64,000 nt of DNA from Punica granatum (GCF_007655135.1 NC_045128.1:2294001-2358000), one strand, 5' to 3'. Positions 37,524-48,811 are shown, counted from the first letter of the stretch. The notes: generated from the sequence alone by a model not told the origin. Numbers and translations are program-made.

Positions 37524-39215
37524 GGAAGATCCCGCACTTTCCAATGGTAATATTTTGGTCGATCTTAAACTTTTCATCATCATTTACAGGATACTAGTGA
37601 TTTATTTCGGAAGGACTCGAATGAGTACTAGAATTTTATGATATCTTACATTTTATTATTGAATATATTGCACCATATAGCCTAACGTTGATTTATATTA
37701 TTAGATTTATTCAATTCCTAAATAAATGGTTAATATTCGGACAACAACGTGTGTATATTTCCGATTGGTTCTTGGATGAGATATGGGCATGGGTTTGAAG
37801 CTTAATCAGGACAGAGTCGTTGAGGAGCAACAACTTATGATTTTGGGCTCGTTCTCGAGATAGGTTTTTTCTAAACTAGTCAAGTTAGTCGATATTCTTC
37901 AAATTTCGATGTCTTCTCCCCGGAGTCTCGTTCTTTGACTGTTCTAGTTAATATGGTTTGGTTGAGTTGTAAATCTATTTTCTATGGTGTGCTAAAGTAG
38001 TTAGATTTGATGGTGATGGTGAATCTTATGGACACAAGAAACATCTTACCGATTGATTAATCCTCTTATTTGCTTAATTACATCAAAGCATACACACATA
38101 TTCTATATTATATACATGTATTTTTAGGTAGGATATGTATAATATATATTCATGTAATTAAGCATACATATTATGAAGATTCAGGTGCGTGCGTAAATGT
38201 AATATCATAAGAGTTATTCGGGAAAAATGAAAAACAGAAGAAGAAATTATTATAGGAGTCTCTCCCGGTACACAACGGTCCAAAAAATCAATGAAAAAGA
38301 GAAATGATACACGAGTATAATTTATCTACAAACGGCTATTTATACATAATTTTACCCATCCATACTTAATCAGTATTCCGGTACCATAGAGTACTCTCTT
38401 CTTTATATTTGGCAAGCTCAAATTTGTAAGCATCTTAAATGGCTTGCAATCTAATCCCGTGTATACGGATTTTTTTTTTTGTACGTGTATCGTCCTTCAT
38501 TTCTTTTCGACTAAAAATTACCATATAAGATTCTGAAATGTGCTCGATACATATTTGTAGTCCGTGATTAGCATTCAGAATGTTTGATTAAGATCACAAT
38601 ACGAATCAATAACTTGCGATTGACCAACGTCATATTAATTAATTCACGGTCAGCATCAAACGTTACACAATCTATGATCGGGGATTTGGTTTATAGCTAG
38701 CTATGACTGATGAGAATTGTCTCTTCCGTGATTTTTTTCTTCCACGAAACCCGATCGATTCCATATAGAAATTTGCAAATCTGTATTGATCACAATTATT
38801 GTTGATTGTGAATCAAATGATAATATTTGCCGTTAAGACTCCTTATAGCTAGTTCGGTTTTTCTGAAGGCTTCGGCTTAAAGACTAGGCCGTTTTGGGCC
38901 GAGCCGACCGCTTGGCATTATTTCTTGGGGCCTCGGGCCATCTATCCTTTTCACGGGCTGCTGGTCTATGAAGAAAGCATGTTCGGCCTAGTTTGAAGCA
39001 TATGTGTACAGCTTATTAGTTTGAATTTGAAGCATGCATACCTAAGCTTTACCCAAAAAAGCATGCATGACATGACAGCTCGGGTAGAGTATCATTTATT
39101 AAATAAAATAAAATAAAATAATAAATAAAAAGAGGGAAAAGGCTTAATGGGTGATGTTCAGTTAAATCTACATACTCCATCTCACGTGTAATGGTCCGAC
39201 TGCAATATAAATAAT
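36872..39215 (-). repeat. Arm B of the inverted duplication
   Basis: Reverse complement of 1-2215, from ATGAAGAGCAATCGATTGAG at the left to the GGTCCGACTGCAATATAA region at the right. The plus-strand open frames here (for example 37209-37400, starting MMNVVGCFGGILERFHKLG) correspond to minus-strand sequence in arm A, where the frame is broken by small indels. A longer TA microsatellite (about 37487-37520) is one of the length differences. Arm B directly adjoins the truncated XPG fragment. Confidence 0.85.
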
Positions 39216-39437
39216 CCGTGAATTTGTGGAGCTTAATGAAAAATAGATGACGGAATTAGTTTGAAGCATGTTTAGCGCTAGCAAGATGGTGTGTTGATTC
39301 TCATCCACTCTCTTTTACTACGAAGCAGAGCATGGATCTAACATACAATCGACCACAACAAAAAATTAGGGAACGATGAATCAATCATGGAAGTCTTGAT
39401 GATAATTGAATCAACAAAACAACAAGAGCACGCTTAC

Positions 39438-40069
39438 AACTCATCTAGCATTTCCTGATCATAACCCCTTAAAGCCTCGCCATCGTCTTCAAGATGATGG
39501 TTCGGAACCTCGGTCTTTCTTACCCTGGAATCATTCATCCGTCTCTGATTCTCTATATCGTTCGCCAACTCCTTCTGTCTCAATGACTTAAGGTGCCACA
39601 GAAATAACAGCAAGCAAAGCAGACCATCATGGACGAGACAACAGGGGCAGAAAGTTGCACTCCATTGACATGGCGATGGAGCAGAGGAAAGGTCAACTAA
39701 ACCACAGCCCTAACAGATTAACGGACTCACATGATTGAGGAGCAACTTCTCGGCCGTTTTCCGGATTTTGGCCAGGGCATTCTCCCGCTGCCTCCGGCGA
39801 GCGATTACATTACTCCTCTTGAGGGCCGGCGTGCCACCGTCGAAGACGAACGCGGGCTTGGTCCTGAGGAACAGGAGCTTGCAAATGCGGCGGAAGAACT
39901 CGAGCAGGTGGGCGTTCCGCGCCATCTCCCCCTTCTTGTCTCGCATCGCCTTCATGAACTGGACCAACCATATGCTCGCGTCGATGGCGAGCCTCTTCCT
40001 GGCGAGGGTCTCGACGGACACACGGCGGCCGACGGGGGCCAGTGTCTCCCACACACCTTGCACTCCCAT
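39438..40069 (-). pseudogene. XPG/UVH3-like endonuclease, exons 1-2 only
   Basis: Exon 1 (40069-39731, 113 codons, donor CAT|GTGAGT) encodes the XPG N-domain: [53 protein letters not shown] and a basic tail RRRQREN. XPG/Rad2 proteins are structure-specific nucleases of nucleotide excision repair. Exon 2 (about 39592-39438) continues with LRQKELANDIENQRRMND and ends YDQEMLDE before a GTAAGC donor. Its expected 3-prime splice site reads GGCAC rather than GCAG, so splicing may be impaired. Plant XPG proteins are well over 1,000 residues, and nothing further is present: within about 220 bp arm B of the inverted duplication begins. I call it a truncated fragment. Confidence 0.9.
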
Positions 40070-41637
40070 AGTTCTGGCGTTTGCTTTGCTACGCTTCTCC
40101 TCCCCTCCGATTTGTTGATTCGGTCAAAAAATAACTGAGAATTTGGTATTTGTCGCAATATATGTATTCCCATACAATATATGAGAATTTGGTTTTTTAT
40201 GTCGTTTTCATATATATATATATATATATATATATTAAATTTAGACATTAAAAAATCGTTGTTAATTAAATTATTCTATTAAATAACTGATAACACCATC
40301 CAAGAAATTTGAATCAAAATCTTCTTAGTGATAAATTCTATGTACGTTATGCAGTTAACATGTTTGTATAAGGGTCACCTCATAAAATCTGCGCATGGTA
40401 TGGTTCAAGATCTAATCTAAATGAAGGCCTCCTTTGATTTAAGTTCATAAACCTTTCTTATAGCCCAAAGGGATAATGCATAGAAGCCTTTGGGCTTTTC
40501 ATTGATCTCTCGTAATTGGGCCTATCCATTTCTCACTATGCATGCTAAAACTTTCGATGCAAAAAGAAGAAAAACCCAGACGATATGACGACGTCGTTTC
40601 GAGCCAAGTGCTGGTCGTTGACCACACCATAATCCACAAGTCAAACGTCTTCATCATCTTCTTCCAGTTCCACTCCCTTCGCTTCACTTCTTACTCTGCT
40701 CCGACGACACAAATCTGTCTCTGCTCTCCTTCCATGAAAGGATGCTCCTTTCTCAGTGCTGTAACCAGCACCACCGCTCTCCTATCTGCCCGAGAACCAT
40801 ATCCCATAAATCCCGCCTCAATCCTTCATTCACCTTCCCCTTCCCCTTCCCTTCACCGCCTCTCACCTCTAAGACCCCCAGAACGCCCGCCGCTAAGCTC
40901 CTGACCGATAGGGGAAAAAGAACTGTTCAGCAAAATCATGTCCATCAAAAGCAACCAAAACATAATTAAGCATCTTTTTTTTTTTTTTACTGAAAATACA
41001 AGTATGCCATTAAATAATGAGCGACGGTCTGAAATATCTTGTACTTAACAAATTATTAAAAATATTTTGTAACAAAAACTGGGAAAGAAAATTAGATAAT
41101 ATTCTGTGGGGGTTACAAATTAGACTACATTCCATTTTATCTGAATCTTCTAAAAGAATTGTTTAAAAAAAAAATAAAGTTCGTTTTTTTCTTCCTCCAC
41201 CCTTCCCTATCACTTACTTCATTAATAAATGACCCCCCTGCTTTATGGACCTGCAAATAGCAAACATAATAATTAACATAAATATATCCCAAAAAAAAAA
41301 ACTCATGAACCAAATTAACATGTTAAATAACATCGGGTACCTCAACATATCAGGGTGAACACCTGTTTGAATATATGGAAAAGAAAAGGAGTAAAGTATG
41401 AGATTGGAATTAGTGCTGGGAATTAACATTATATCAGAAGAGATAGTAGTATGATGGCATGGATGATAAAGAAGGAAAGCATATCGTCATGATAAGAGTC
41501 ATCAATATTAACGACGGCGATTGCTTTCCAGTACTTCTGAAAGCAATGCATGAATGATGTTAACAATAACAATGAAAACACATGAGCCAGTGTCAATATA
41601 AGACGTTCTATACATCCAGCTAGATCTACGGCAACCA
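40070..41637. other. Spacer upstream of the XPG fragment
   Basis: Holds the XPG 5-prime flank and a TA microsatellite near 40210-40234. A GC-richer stretch at about 40730-40930 has short overlapping open frames rich in S, P and T, resembling a transit peptide but without any continuation. Beyond 41000 it is AT-rich. No gene is supported. Confidence 0.4.
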
Positions 41638-41766
41638 TAGAATCTGTGCCGAATGGATCTGCCATCTTCTTCATCCGGCCGGCACTACAACAATCTCCTC
41701 TTCAAGAAGGTGAAGAGAGTGGCTCTTGTGCTTCTGGCTACGGAGTTGGATGGCAATGCTAATAGT
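41638..41766 (+). pseudogene. Duplicated exon fragment of the PHD/MBD-like gene
   Basis: About 129 bp matching 7790-7925 as reverse complement (shared landmarks ATAGAATCTGTGCC, ATCTTCTTCATCCGGCCGGC, AAGAAGGTGAAGAGAGTGGC and GGAGTTGGATGGCAATGCTAA). It lies just before the N-terminal half of the same gene, so a piece of a late exon has been copied upstream of the first exon. Confidence 0.85.
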
Positions 41767-41837
41767 CAGGGCATTTTTACCTGATCCAGTAAATCATAAA
41801 CCAACAACTGACCTCACCCACTTCAACCACTTCCACG

Positions 41838-42684
41838 GCATCAGTTCGCCTCGCCGTTGGCTGCCTCCGCCTCGGCCTCGTCCTAGTCCACGTCCACGTC
41901 CGGTCCATCTATCAAATCCATCAACTCGTGGAGCTGCTCAAAGATGTGATCAGCTTGAGCATCGTCGATGCCGCGTGCGTCCAGTACGATTTCGTACTTG
42001 CATCGATACCGAGCCTTCAAAGCTATGGCCCAGCGTTCATCTTCTCCCCAGATGATGACGACGTCGTCGAGCGCCTGGAGTTCGGCGGAGTGCGTTGAGG
42101 TTGGCGAGTTGCCGTTCGTCTTCCCTCAGAGCAATCGCGAGGTTGCGGCACCTGCGAAGAACCAGGGTGGAGGGGTGGAGGTCCCCGAGGTGCGCCCCGA
42201 GCGGATGAAAGACCGCCATGAAAGGTGACTTGATGCGCGCTGAGCGAAAAGCTCTGCTCTGAGCGGAAGCGACCGACTCAGAGAGTCAACTCGCGCCTAC
42301 CTCCCTCGGCATCGACATCAACGAGATCCCCTCCTCCTCGAACTCATTCGACGTCGTCCGGACCTACCAGGACGTCCCCGACCTCCCGCCGGAGCCCGCT
42401 GAAGACCCTGTGCTAGCCCGTGGGCCCATCACTTGCGGCCGGATGGAGGACGGCGGCGGGCGCGTGTTCTACATGGCATGCGCCGGGTTACGCGGGGTCG
42501 GAGATATAGACGGGGGGGGGGGGGGGGGGGGGGCGACTGGGTGGGCTGGAAGTGTACCAAGGATGGAGTGAAGAGCCAGGGCTGGCCCCTAGGGTTTAAG
42601 TCCAAGAGGAAGCCGGTCTTTGACATGAACGCTTCGCCTCCCAGTGACGGTGACGAGGCCGGCGAGGGCTCGACCTCCTCGAGG
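41838..42684 (+). pseudogene. N-terminal half of the PHD/MBD-like chromatin gene (broken)
   Basis: Plus-strand exon reading CLRLGLVLVHVHVRSIYQIHQ, LVELLKDVISLSIVDAAC, SYGPAFIFSPDDDDVVERLEFGG, then (after a frameshift near 42095) VGELPFVFPQSNREVA and RPERMKDRHER. A stop follows there, then LMRAERKALL, a further stop, SLGIDINEIPSSSNSFDVVR and part of a degenerate PHD finger. The run of 22 G at 42512-42533 sits in the finger. The end, GWPLGFKSKR and MNASPPSDGDEAGE, closes at a donor TCGAG|GTATGC at 42684. The next exon in the family (KCTLGD...) is not here but at 8978 on the minus strand. The donor phase (AG) fits that exon's first base. A likely chromatin reader when intact; now a pseudogene. 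Confidence 0.65.
42512..42533. repeat. Homopolymer of 22 G in a former PHD-finger exon
   Basis: An uninterrupted run of 22 guanines between GAC and CGACTGG, placed where PHD cysteines and the linker would be encoded. Confidence 0.95.
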
Positions 42685-42813
42685 TATGCTTGTCCACCTG
42701 CAGCTCTGTCATCCTTTCCACTCGTGATGAATTGCGGTTTTGTTAGGGCTATATAGCGATTGAATATCATATAAGATGTATTTCAGGGGAAGAAAAGAAA
42801 GATAAATATCCAG
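42685..42813. other. Right inversion breakpoint interval
   Basis: 129 bp between the donor of the PHD/MBD-like N-half and the acceptor of the ArgRS C-half. Under the inversion model it joins the other portions of the same two introns represented at 8979-9486. Confidence 0.55.
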
Positions 42814-45072
42814 GTAAATATAAGTAGAAGGAGTGGACAGAGGATGAGCTCGAACAAGCTGCCGAGACTGTCGGTTGTGCTTCTATTAAGTAAGTTTCTC
42901 TTGGATAGCGGGCTTTTCGGTGCTTGTAGTCATTCCTCTCAGCATATCTGAGAATAAAAGAAGATATAGATAGTAGGTACCTCTTTTTCGGCGGAAGACA
43001 TCAGTAAATCTCATTAAGTATGCTGACAATAGCAAACTTCATAGATCTTAAAGACGCTGGGTCTTATTTTGGAAAACAGAAATCGTTAAATGCTCAAGCA
43101 AGAATGCACTTTGGATGAAGCTGAAGGAACGTTCTCTAAATAATCGCTCTGCACTGTTGATTTACCAAAGACAGATGGACGTTCTTGAACTACGTGGTTG
43201 CTTTTCGTGTTTTCTTTTATATTCATTTGATATCGATCTCTGGTTTTGACAGGTATGCGGACCTAAAGAACAAGACTCACCAACTACACATTTAGTTTCG
43301 ATACGGTAAAGCCGTCACCTATCCTCACCGTGTTTGACTGCAGACTAAAGATCATACATGAAAGAGTGCTTGCGTAATTTTGTAAAGGGATGTGGAACTT
43401 AAGGCTCCAGAAGTGACATTTCTTCCATTCATTCCTTTATTCGTTCATTTACTCGTGGCTGAACAGGGGAATACCGCTTCTCATTTGTTGTATGCTCACG
43501 CCCGGATCTGCTTACTAATCAGAGAATCTGGTAAAGATATAGAGGAACCGAAGAAAGTTAGAACTCATCTCCTAATGTTAGAAGCCCCACCTTGTGGTTT
43601 CCACTTGGGTCGTTCATCCAACCATGGTTGTTAGAATCGCGATTCGAATCGTAGAATCTTACGATTCTACGATTCAAGGGGTAGATACTGATTCCGATTC
43701 CATGGCATGAATCGAGAAGGTAGAATCGTGACTGAATCACGATTCGAATCGTAGAATCAGACTGATTCTACGATTCTAGTTTCAAACCAAAGTCATCTGC
43801 CCCCTCTCTATCCCCCCTTATCTCTCTCATTGTGCAACAGTATTACTCATCGGTTCTCTTTTTTTATGAAAAGTTTGAAACTTGTCTCCTGACTGTAAGT
43901 GATAGGGACTTGGAAAGTTTCTGGAACTGCTTCAAATTGGGTTCCGACTGATTCCTAATTGCCGTATGGTTTGAGATGATTTACGCTGAAATTTTTTCGA
44001 CTTTTTTAGATGCAAAGATGATTCCAAGAAAGGATAGACCAAGAAGAAATTAGGGAGAAAAAGAAACTTCGCCAATAGGATCCGTGACTATGGTACTATA
44101 TCAATTTTTATTCGAGATTGTTATAGTGTGAGCGCTCTCTTGTGAAAATTAAGCATCATCTGATTTTGACGAACGAAGTAGGAAGCAACAAGATTTATCA
44201 TTTGATGTTTACTTCTACAATTTCTGACATGGGATTTGATGTGTGTGTATATATATATATGCTTTTTTTAATTATAGGTAAAATCTTACGATTCACGATT
44301 CGATTTTACGATTCACGATTCCACGACCCTCGACCGATTCTAGGTAGAATCGCGATTCTCACAACCTTGCATCCAACAGAAGCCGGAACTCAAAAGCAAA
44401 AGCTCGAGCAAGTCGATTTTTTGCTAATGTTCCTTTCCTGAATTGATATTGCTTTCTGATCACAGACTGCAGAGATATCACTAGATCATCCCGGCGAGCG
44501 AGTGCTAGGCCTTCATTTGCTACGATTCGCTGAGGTATAACCATGCCTTCAATTTTAAGTTACATATTGATCGACCATTGGCCTTGAATCCTCCCAAGAA
44601 ATGATGACTTGTTTTCTGTTTTCCTCTTTCAGAACGTGGAAGAGGCTTGCACAGATCTTATGCCGCACATGCTGTACGAATACCTCTACAATCTATCAGA
44701 AAATTTCTCGGCATTTTATGAAAACTGCCCGGTATTCCTCATCTCCTTTTCACTTATCGTGGACTACGAGGTCGAGGATATACGATTTCTAGTGAATTTG
44801 TGTTCTGCTAGCACGCGTAAAGTTTGTGTTTTTTCTACAATATATGCATGTCAACATTCATGCAGCTTCTTCCATCCCTTTAGTTTCATCCTTTAAATGC
44901 TCTGGAACATGTACATATGTATGTGAAGAACCACTAAAACTCTTATCTTTTCGACCCACAGGTCCTCGAACAGCCGGAGGAAGCAAGTAGGTTGCTGCTA
45001 TGTGAAGAAACTGCAGTCTTTATGAGGTAATCCTTCCATCTCCTTGGGATAGTGCCCACGTACAAGATGTAA
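42814..45072 (+). pseudogene. Arginyl-tRNA synthetase, C-terminal half (broken)
   Basis: Plus-strand exons continue exactly where the fragment at 9487-11022 stops: 42814-42889 (KEWTEDELEQAAETVG, after an in-frame TAG at 42825-42827), 43253-43305 (YADLKN, then a 2-base deletion shifting THQLH), 43467-43556 (GNTASHLLYAHARICLLIRE), 44473-44534 (SLDHPGERVLGLHLLRFAE), 44633-44731 (VEEACTDLMPHMLYEYLYNL) and 44962-45072 (EEASRLLLCEETAVFMR, an in-frame TAA at 45028-45030, then FHLLGIVPTYKM and the native stop). These make up the anticodon-binding C-domain. A 747-bp hAT element sits in the intron at 43623-44369. No exon overlaps the other half, so the two are complementary pieces of one gene, not two copies. 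Confidence 0.9.
43623..44369. mobile_element. Non-autonomous hAT element with perfect 8-bp TSD
   Basis: 747 bp bounded by inverted termini CATGGTTGTTAGAATCGCG (left) and, reverse complemented, CAAGGTTGTGAGAATCGCG (right). It is flanked by the identical octamer CATCCAAC at 43615-43622 and 44370-44377. The interior has ACGATTCTACGATTC subterminal repeats and no transposase. It belongs to the same family as 20840-22626 and lies in an intron of the ArgRS remnant. Confidence 0.93.
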
Positions 45073-46344
45073 TTAAGGATAAAACTGATTATCTAAAACT
45101 CATGTTTGGGTTATCAGGTCCTGAAACCAACTTTATTAGGGTGAAAGCAGTTAAGAGTAGACACACGGAATTGCAAAACCGAGACATCCGGGTATTTGAA
45201 TTATTGAGTACAATAGCAAACACACTCTCTATGGTGCCCAAAAACAATGTGTGACATCCCTATCTGGGAGAGATTTTCCTGTTTGATTTCTCGTAATTCG
45301 CCTACTGTGGTAGCAATGATACATCAAATGTCATTAGTCAAGTGTTCTCTTTCATTGTCAGTGATTTTGGGCGATGTCTTTGAACCCAACCATTCAAAGT
45401 ATTGACATGAGCTATAGTTAACCGGTCCATGGTCCATCCACTAGGACAGATTATCTTTCCGTAACTGATTATGTGTTAGGCGCCTTAGGAGCATCTAAGA
45501 GACATACCGTCTTTGAAATTGGAATAAATTTCGACACAAACTATAGTACGTTGCTCTATTAAAGTTTAAACTAGAAATATTCAAAATTTTCTTTTGATTC
45601 AGGGTACTAAGCGTGGAAAGCTACCAGTGATCAGGGTGTCCCTAGATTCTTGAGTGTAGGATGCATACTGGTAGAACTCGAAGTTAATCTGTTATACCAA
45701 GAGGTATTGGGATCACGGGACTGGGACCACGAGCGAGAAGAAGATTCATGTAATCAAATGGGGAAAAGAGGGGATAAGGCCTTGTGAGTTTATGGAAGGA
45801 TCGTAATCCTAACCAAGTCAGGGCAGAAAATCGATGCTTCGTAATGTCTGGGGGGCACCGTGTCCCGCTATTGCCAGCAAGACATCATCGATCACCCAGA
45901 CATGAGGATAAAGTGATAGGATCCAAGGTATAGCATACCAAATCATCGGAAAATCTTGATCCCTGTAATTGTGTGAGAAATCATGTATGACTGAATGTAA
46001 CCGGAAAACATTCAGATCATCAGTTAGCCTCCAGTTCATCCAGTTGACTCGTTGAACAACTCGTTTTCATTGCATTAATGATTAATAAAAAAAGAAAAAG
46101 GAAACACATATAATCAATGCAATTTTCATTTTCCCCTCGATTTGATTGTTCAAATGTTCATGGATGGATAAGTCCAACTTACCATTTTCGACGCGTGAAA
46201 TACAGAAATTTACACTAGCACTAGTAAATGACACACTGAAGGAAAAATCTCTCCCTTCCATATATTATTATTAAAAATAAACTTTACATTTTTTTTTTTG
46301 CCAAAATTATGCCGGTGATCATAGGGAGCAGAGGATGGCTGTTA
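45073..46344. other. Spacer, no gene recognised
   Basis: No coding family is recognised. A minus-strand open frame of 73 codons near 45818-46039 shows no motif. The sequence is moderately AT-rich with a poly(A/T) tract near 46284-46297. Confidence 0.4.
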
Positions 46345-46464
46345 ATGAGGAAGGTGGATAACATGAAAGTGAGGGAGCTGAGTGACCGGTTGATGATGGA
46401 GGAGCGAACTTTCGTGGACAGAGATGGCCTTTCAAGTAGGCCGTGGTACAAGCACCTGGAATGA
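46345..46464 (+). pseudogene. Fragment of a NAALADase/glutamate carboxypeptidase-like gene
   Basis: A single plus-strand stretch reads MKVRELSDRLMMEERTFVD then RDGLSSRPWYKHLE and stops at a TGA (46462-46464). Plant NAALADase (M28 peptidase; AMP1/LAMP1-like) proteins have a very similar segment in the transferrin-receptor-like dimerisation domain, where K-H-L is followed by I-Y-G-P. Here the frame ends instead. No neighbouring exon of the family is visible on either side, so it is an isolated gene fragment. Confidence 0.7.
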
Positions 46465-48222
46465 CTTGTTAGTGCTGAACTCCGACTTACGATCAACGGC
46501 TCAGTTTGTTTCGCATATTCGTGATTTTCCTAGAAAATATTTCTGGTTTTTACAATCCTAAGAAGTAAGAAGTAAGAACTAGCTACAGCATGGTTTTTAG
46601 CCAGAGTCAGTAGAACGACAAAAGAATATAATGTAAATCGCCATGATCGCAACATCGAATTCAACCAGTTTCAACATGCATATCACCTGTAGACGTCGAC
46701 ATATAATTTGGATTTGTAGAACGAGTGACCAAGCGTAAGATACTAGAAGTGATATGCTACTTGTGTACGACTTTATAAGTAACTACACGTACATCTCGAT
46801 GTTACTTCCACACCTTGACAGCTCCGTCTCTGCTGCTCGACATCGAGAGTCTCTGGACACCTAGTCCAGCAGACAATGTAGGTAATCTACACAATCACGG
46901 ATCATTCAAGGTCCTAATTAAAAGTATTCATTATTTGTGTGTATTGCATGGACAAGCTGAAAAGACTACATAATTTTTTGCTTTTCAATTCTTTTACTCG
47001 CTGGTGAATAGCTAATTTAGTTGCAGAAAATTGAAGGAAATTTCCCATTTTCTAAAATAACAAGCAGCTACAATAAATGTTTAAAAAAGAATTGTTTTAA
47101 AATCGAATATCTAATTCACTTTGATACAATCAGCCTAAGTGTCCTGCTGCTGCCACTGAAACTCAAAAACTAAACAGTCAGCTGCCAAAACAACTCGATA
47201 TCATATCCCCATTACCAAAGAAGATGAGAACACAAAATTGAACAACTTCATGCTGAGAGCATTTTGGACCAATCCGATAAGAGCAAGACGCCACCTGTGG
47301 GCCAGGTAGTATATCATGGGCCCTCTAGAACTTTAGGCCCAGTTGTATCCAGCCCAAGTACCCACCAACTCTACCAATCAGTCCATATAGCCATCTCATT
47401 ACATATCTAAGCGCAGTTGGTTTGGTCGGTATACCCATCGAAGTGTCATTTTCATCGGCTAGAAAATGATCGAACTTTGAAGCAATTACTGCCCGGCCAA
47501 GCCTAATAGGGATCCTACCAAGCCAATGGTTACGAAGATCGGCACATTCATAGAAATCACTTCTCACAGTAAAGGGATAAGCCAAACCGACTCCCTCAGC
47601 TCGGCTTCGAATTATACCGAACCGAACAAGTAGCCCGCATCAGGTTCCCCTTTAATGCAGGGTGCTGGAGAATTGATCGGTCACGGTCCATCAAATCTAA
47701 ATCCTAATCTCCTTATTATCCACCACTAAAAGACGAAGCAACTCGATCCCGGACACGTGTGAGCACAAGCACCGACATGTAGTAGTAATAATAACAGTCG
47801 CTATTAGTTAAGACCAAGAAAAAGGCTGCTTCAATGTCTATGCTTTCAGACGACCAAATTGAATTTGCTCAGTTGCCACGCGTTGCAATTAGCAAACTGT
47901 ACATGAGGCTTGTCATTTCGCCAACTCCCTATCTTCCAGACAAATTGGATAAATTATGATGGGAACGTTCGAGCAACCGTCGGAGTTCGTTAGGCGGTCC
48001 CAAATCTCAGGTTCATACTATTTGACGTGTCACTTTGTCCTGTTTTTAGGAAGGGACGAGTTTTACCGTTACTTGTTTATTAAGTCTTTAGAGCTTACAA
48101 TGATATCCAGTTACATTTTAAGAGTCCACATAAGCTCTTGGATCAAGTCAGTATGGTTTCAGAGCTTCAAGTGCAACTCGTATAAGTTCCTCCAAGCAGG
48201 AACAGAAATGGGTCTTTGCTAT
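46465..48222. other. Spacer, no gene recognised
   Basis: No supported gene, RNA or complete element. Sequence near 47330-47640 has CCAAACCG/ACCGAACC-like motifs seen in other repeat families of this window. The open frame near 47956-48384 overlaps the start of the LTR element and has no motif. Confidence 0.4.
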
Positions 48223-48809
48223 TGTTGGAGATTTGCATTAAGTATAGATTGCGGAACTCTAAGACTCGGAGCGAGAAAGAAATCGGGGGAAAATGTTATT
48301 TCCCATATTTTTGGGATTTCTTGTAATCTTATAAGAGAAAATACCATAAGAAATATTCTAGAAGATATATTAGGATATCTCTAGAGATTTACGATATATT
48401 CTCTTGTAAGTCTATATATAGGGTCTTGTACGATTTTGAAATAAGCCTTGGTAACGCAAAACCCTAGGCCCTTGGGGGCCGGTGAGAGAGAGTTAAGAAT
48501 CACGGGATCGGTGATAGTGTTATCTTCTCGAGAAATTCTTTAGGTTATTTTCTTAGATTCTTAGTTCATAGTGAGATGACGGAGAGAATTAAGAGATCGA
48601 GTTAAACTCTTATCGGGATTAAATTTTGTAATGGCGGCTGGGATTAAGAGATATCTCTAAGGGCTGTAATATCATGTTTATCAATCTAGAGGATTCTTTT
48701 GCTCTGTCCATGGATATTCCCCCATTGAGGGGTTTTACCACGTATATCCGATGTTCAATTTTGCTTTCTTTGTTATTTCATCACGTGCTATAGGCATTTT
48801 GTCACAACA
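48223..48809 (+). repeat. 5-prime LTR of the non-autonomous element
   Basis: 587 bp, TG...CA. It includes CTTGTAAGTCTATATATAGGG near 48402, a plausible promoter region. Confidence 0.9.
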
Positions 48810-48811
48810 AT

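Noticed and set aside
1..39215. Inversion caused by recombination between the two arms of the inverted duplication
   Set aside because: Recombination between the arms would put breakpoints inside them. The gene breaks are at about 9 kb and 42.7 kb, outside or away from the arms.
40542..40969. Possible chloroplast transit-peptide gene at 40.5-41.0 kb
   Set aside because: S/P/T-rich low-complexity frames with no continuation into a mature protein domain and no splice-supported second exon.
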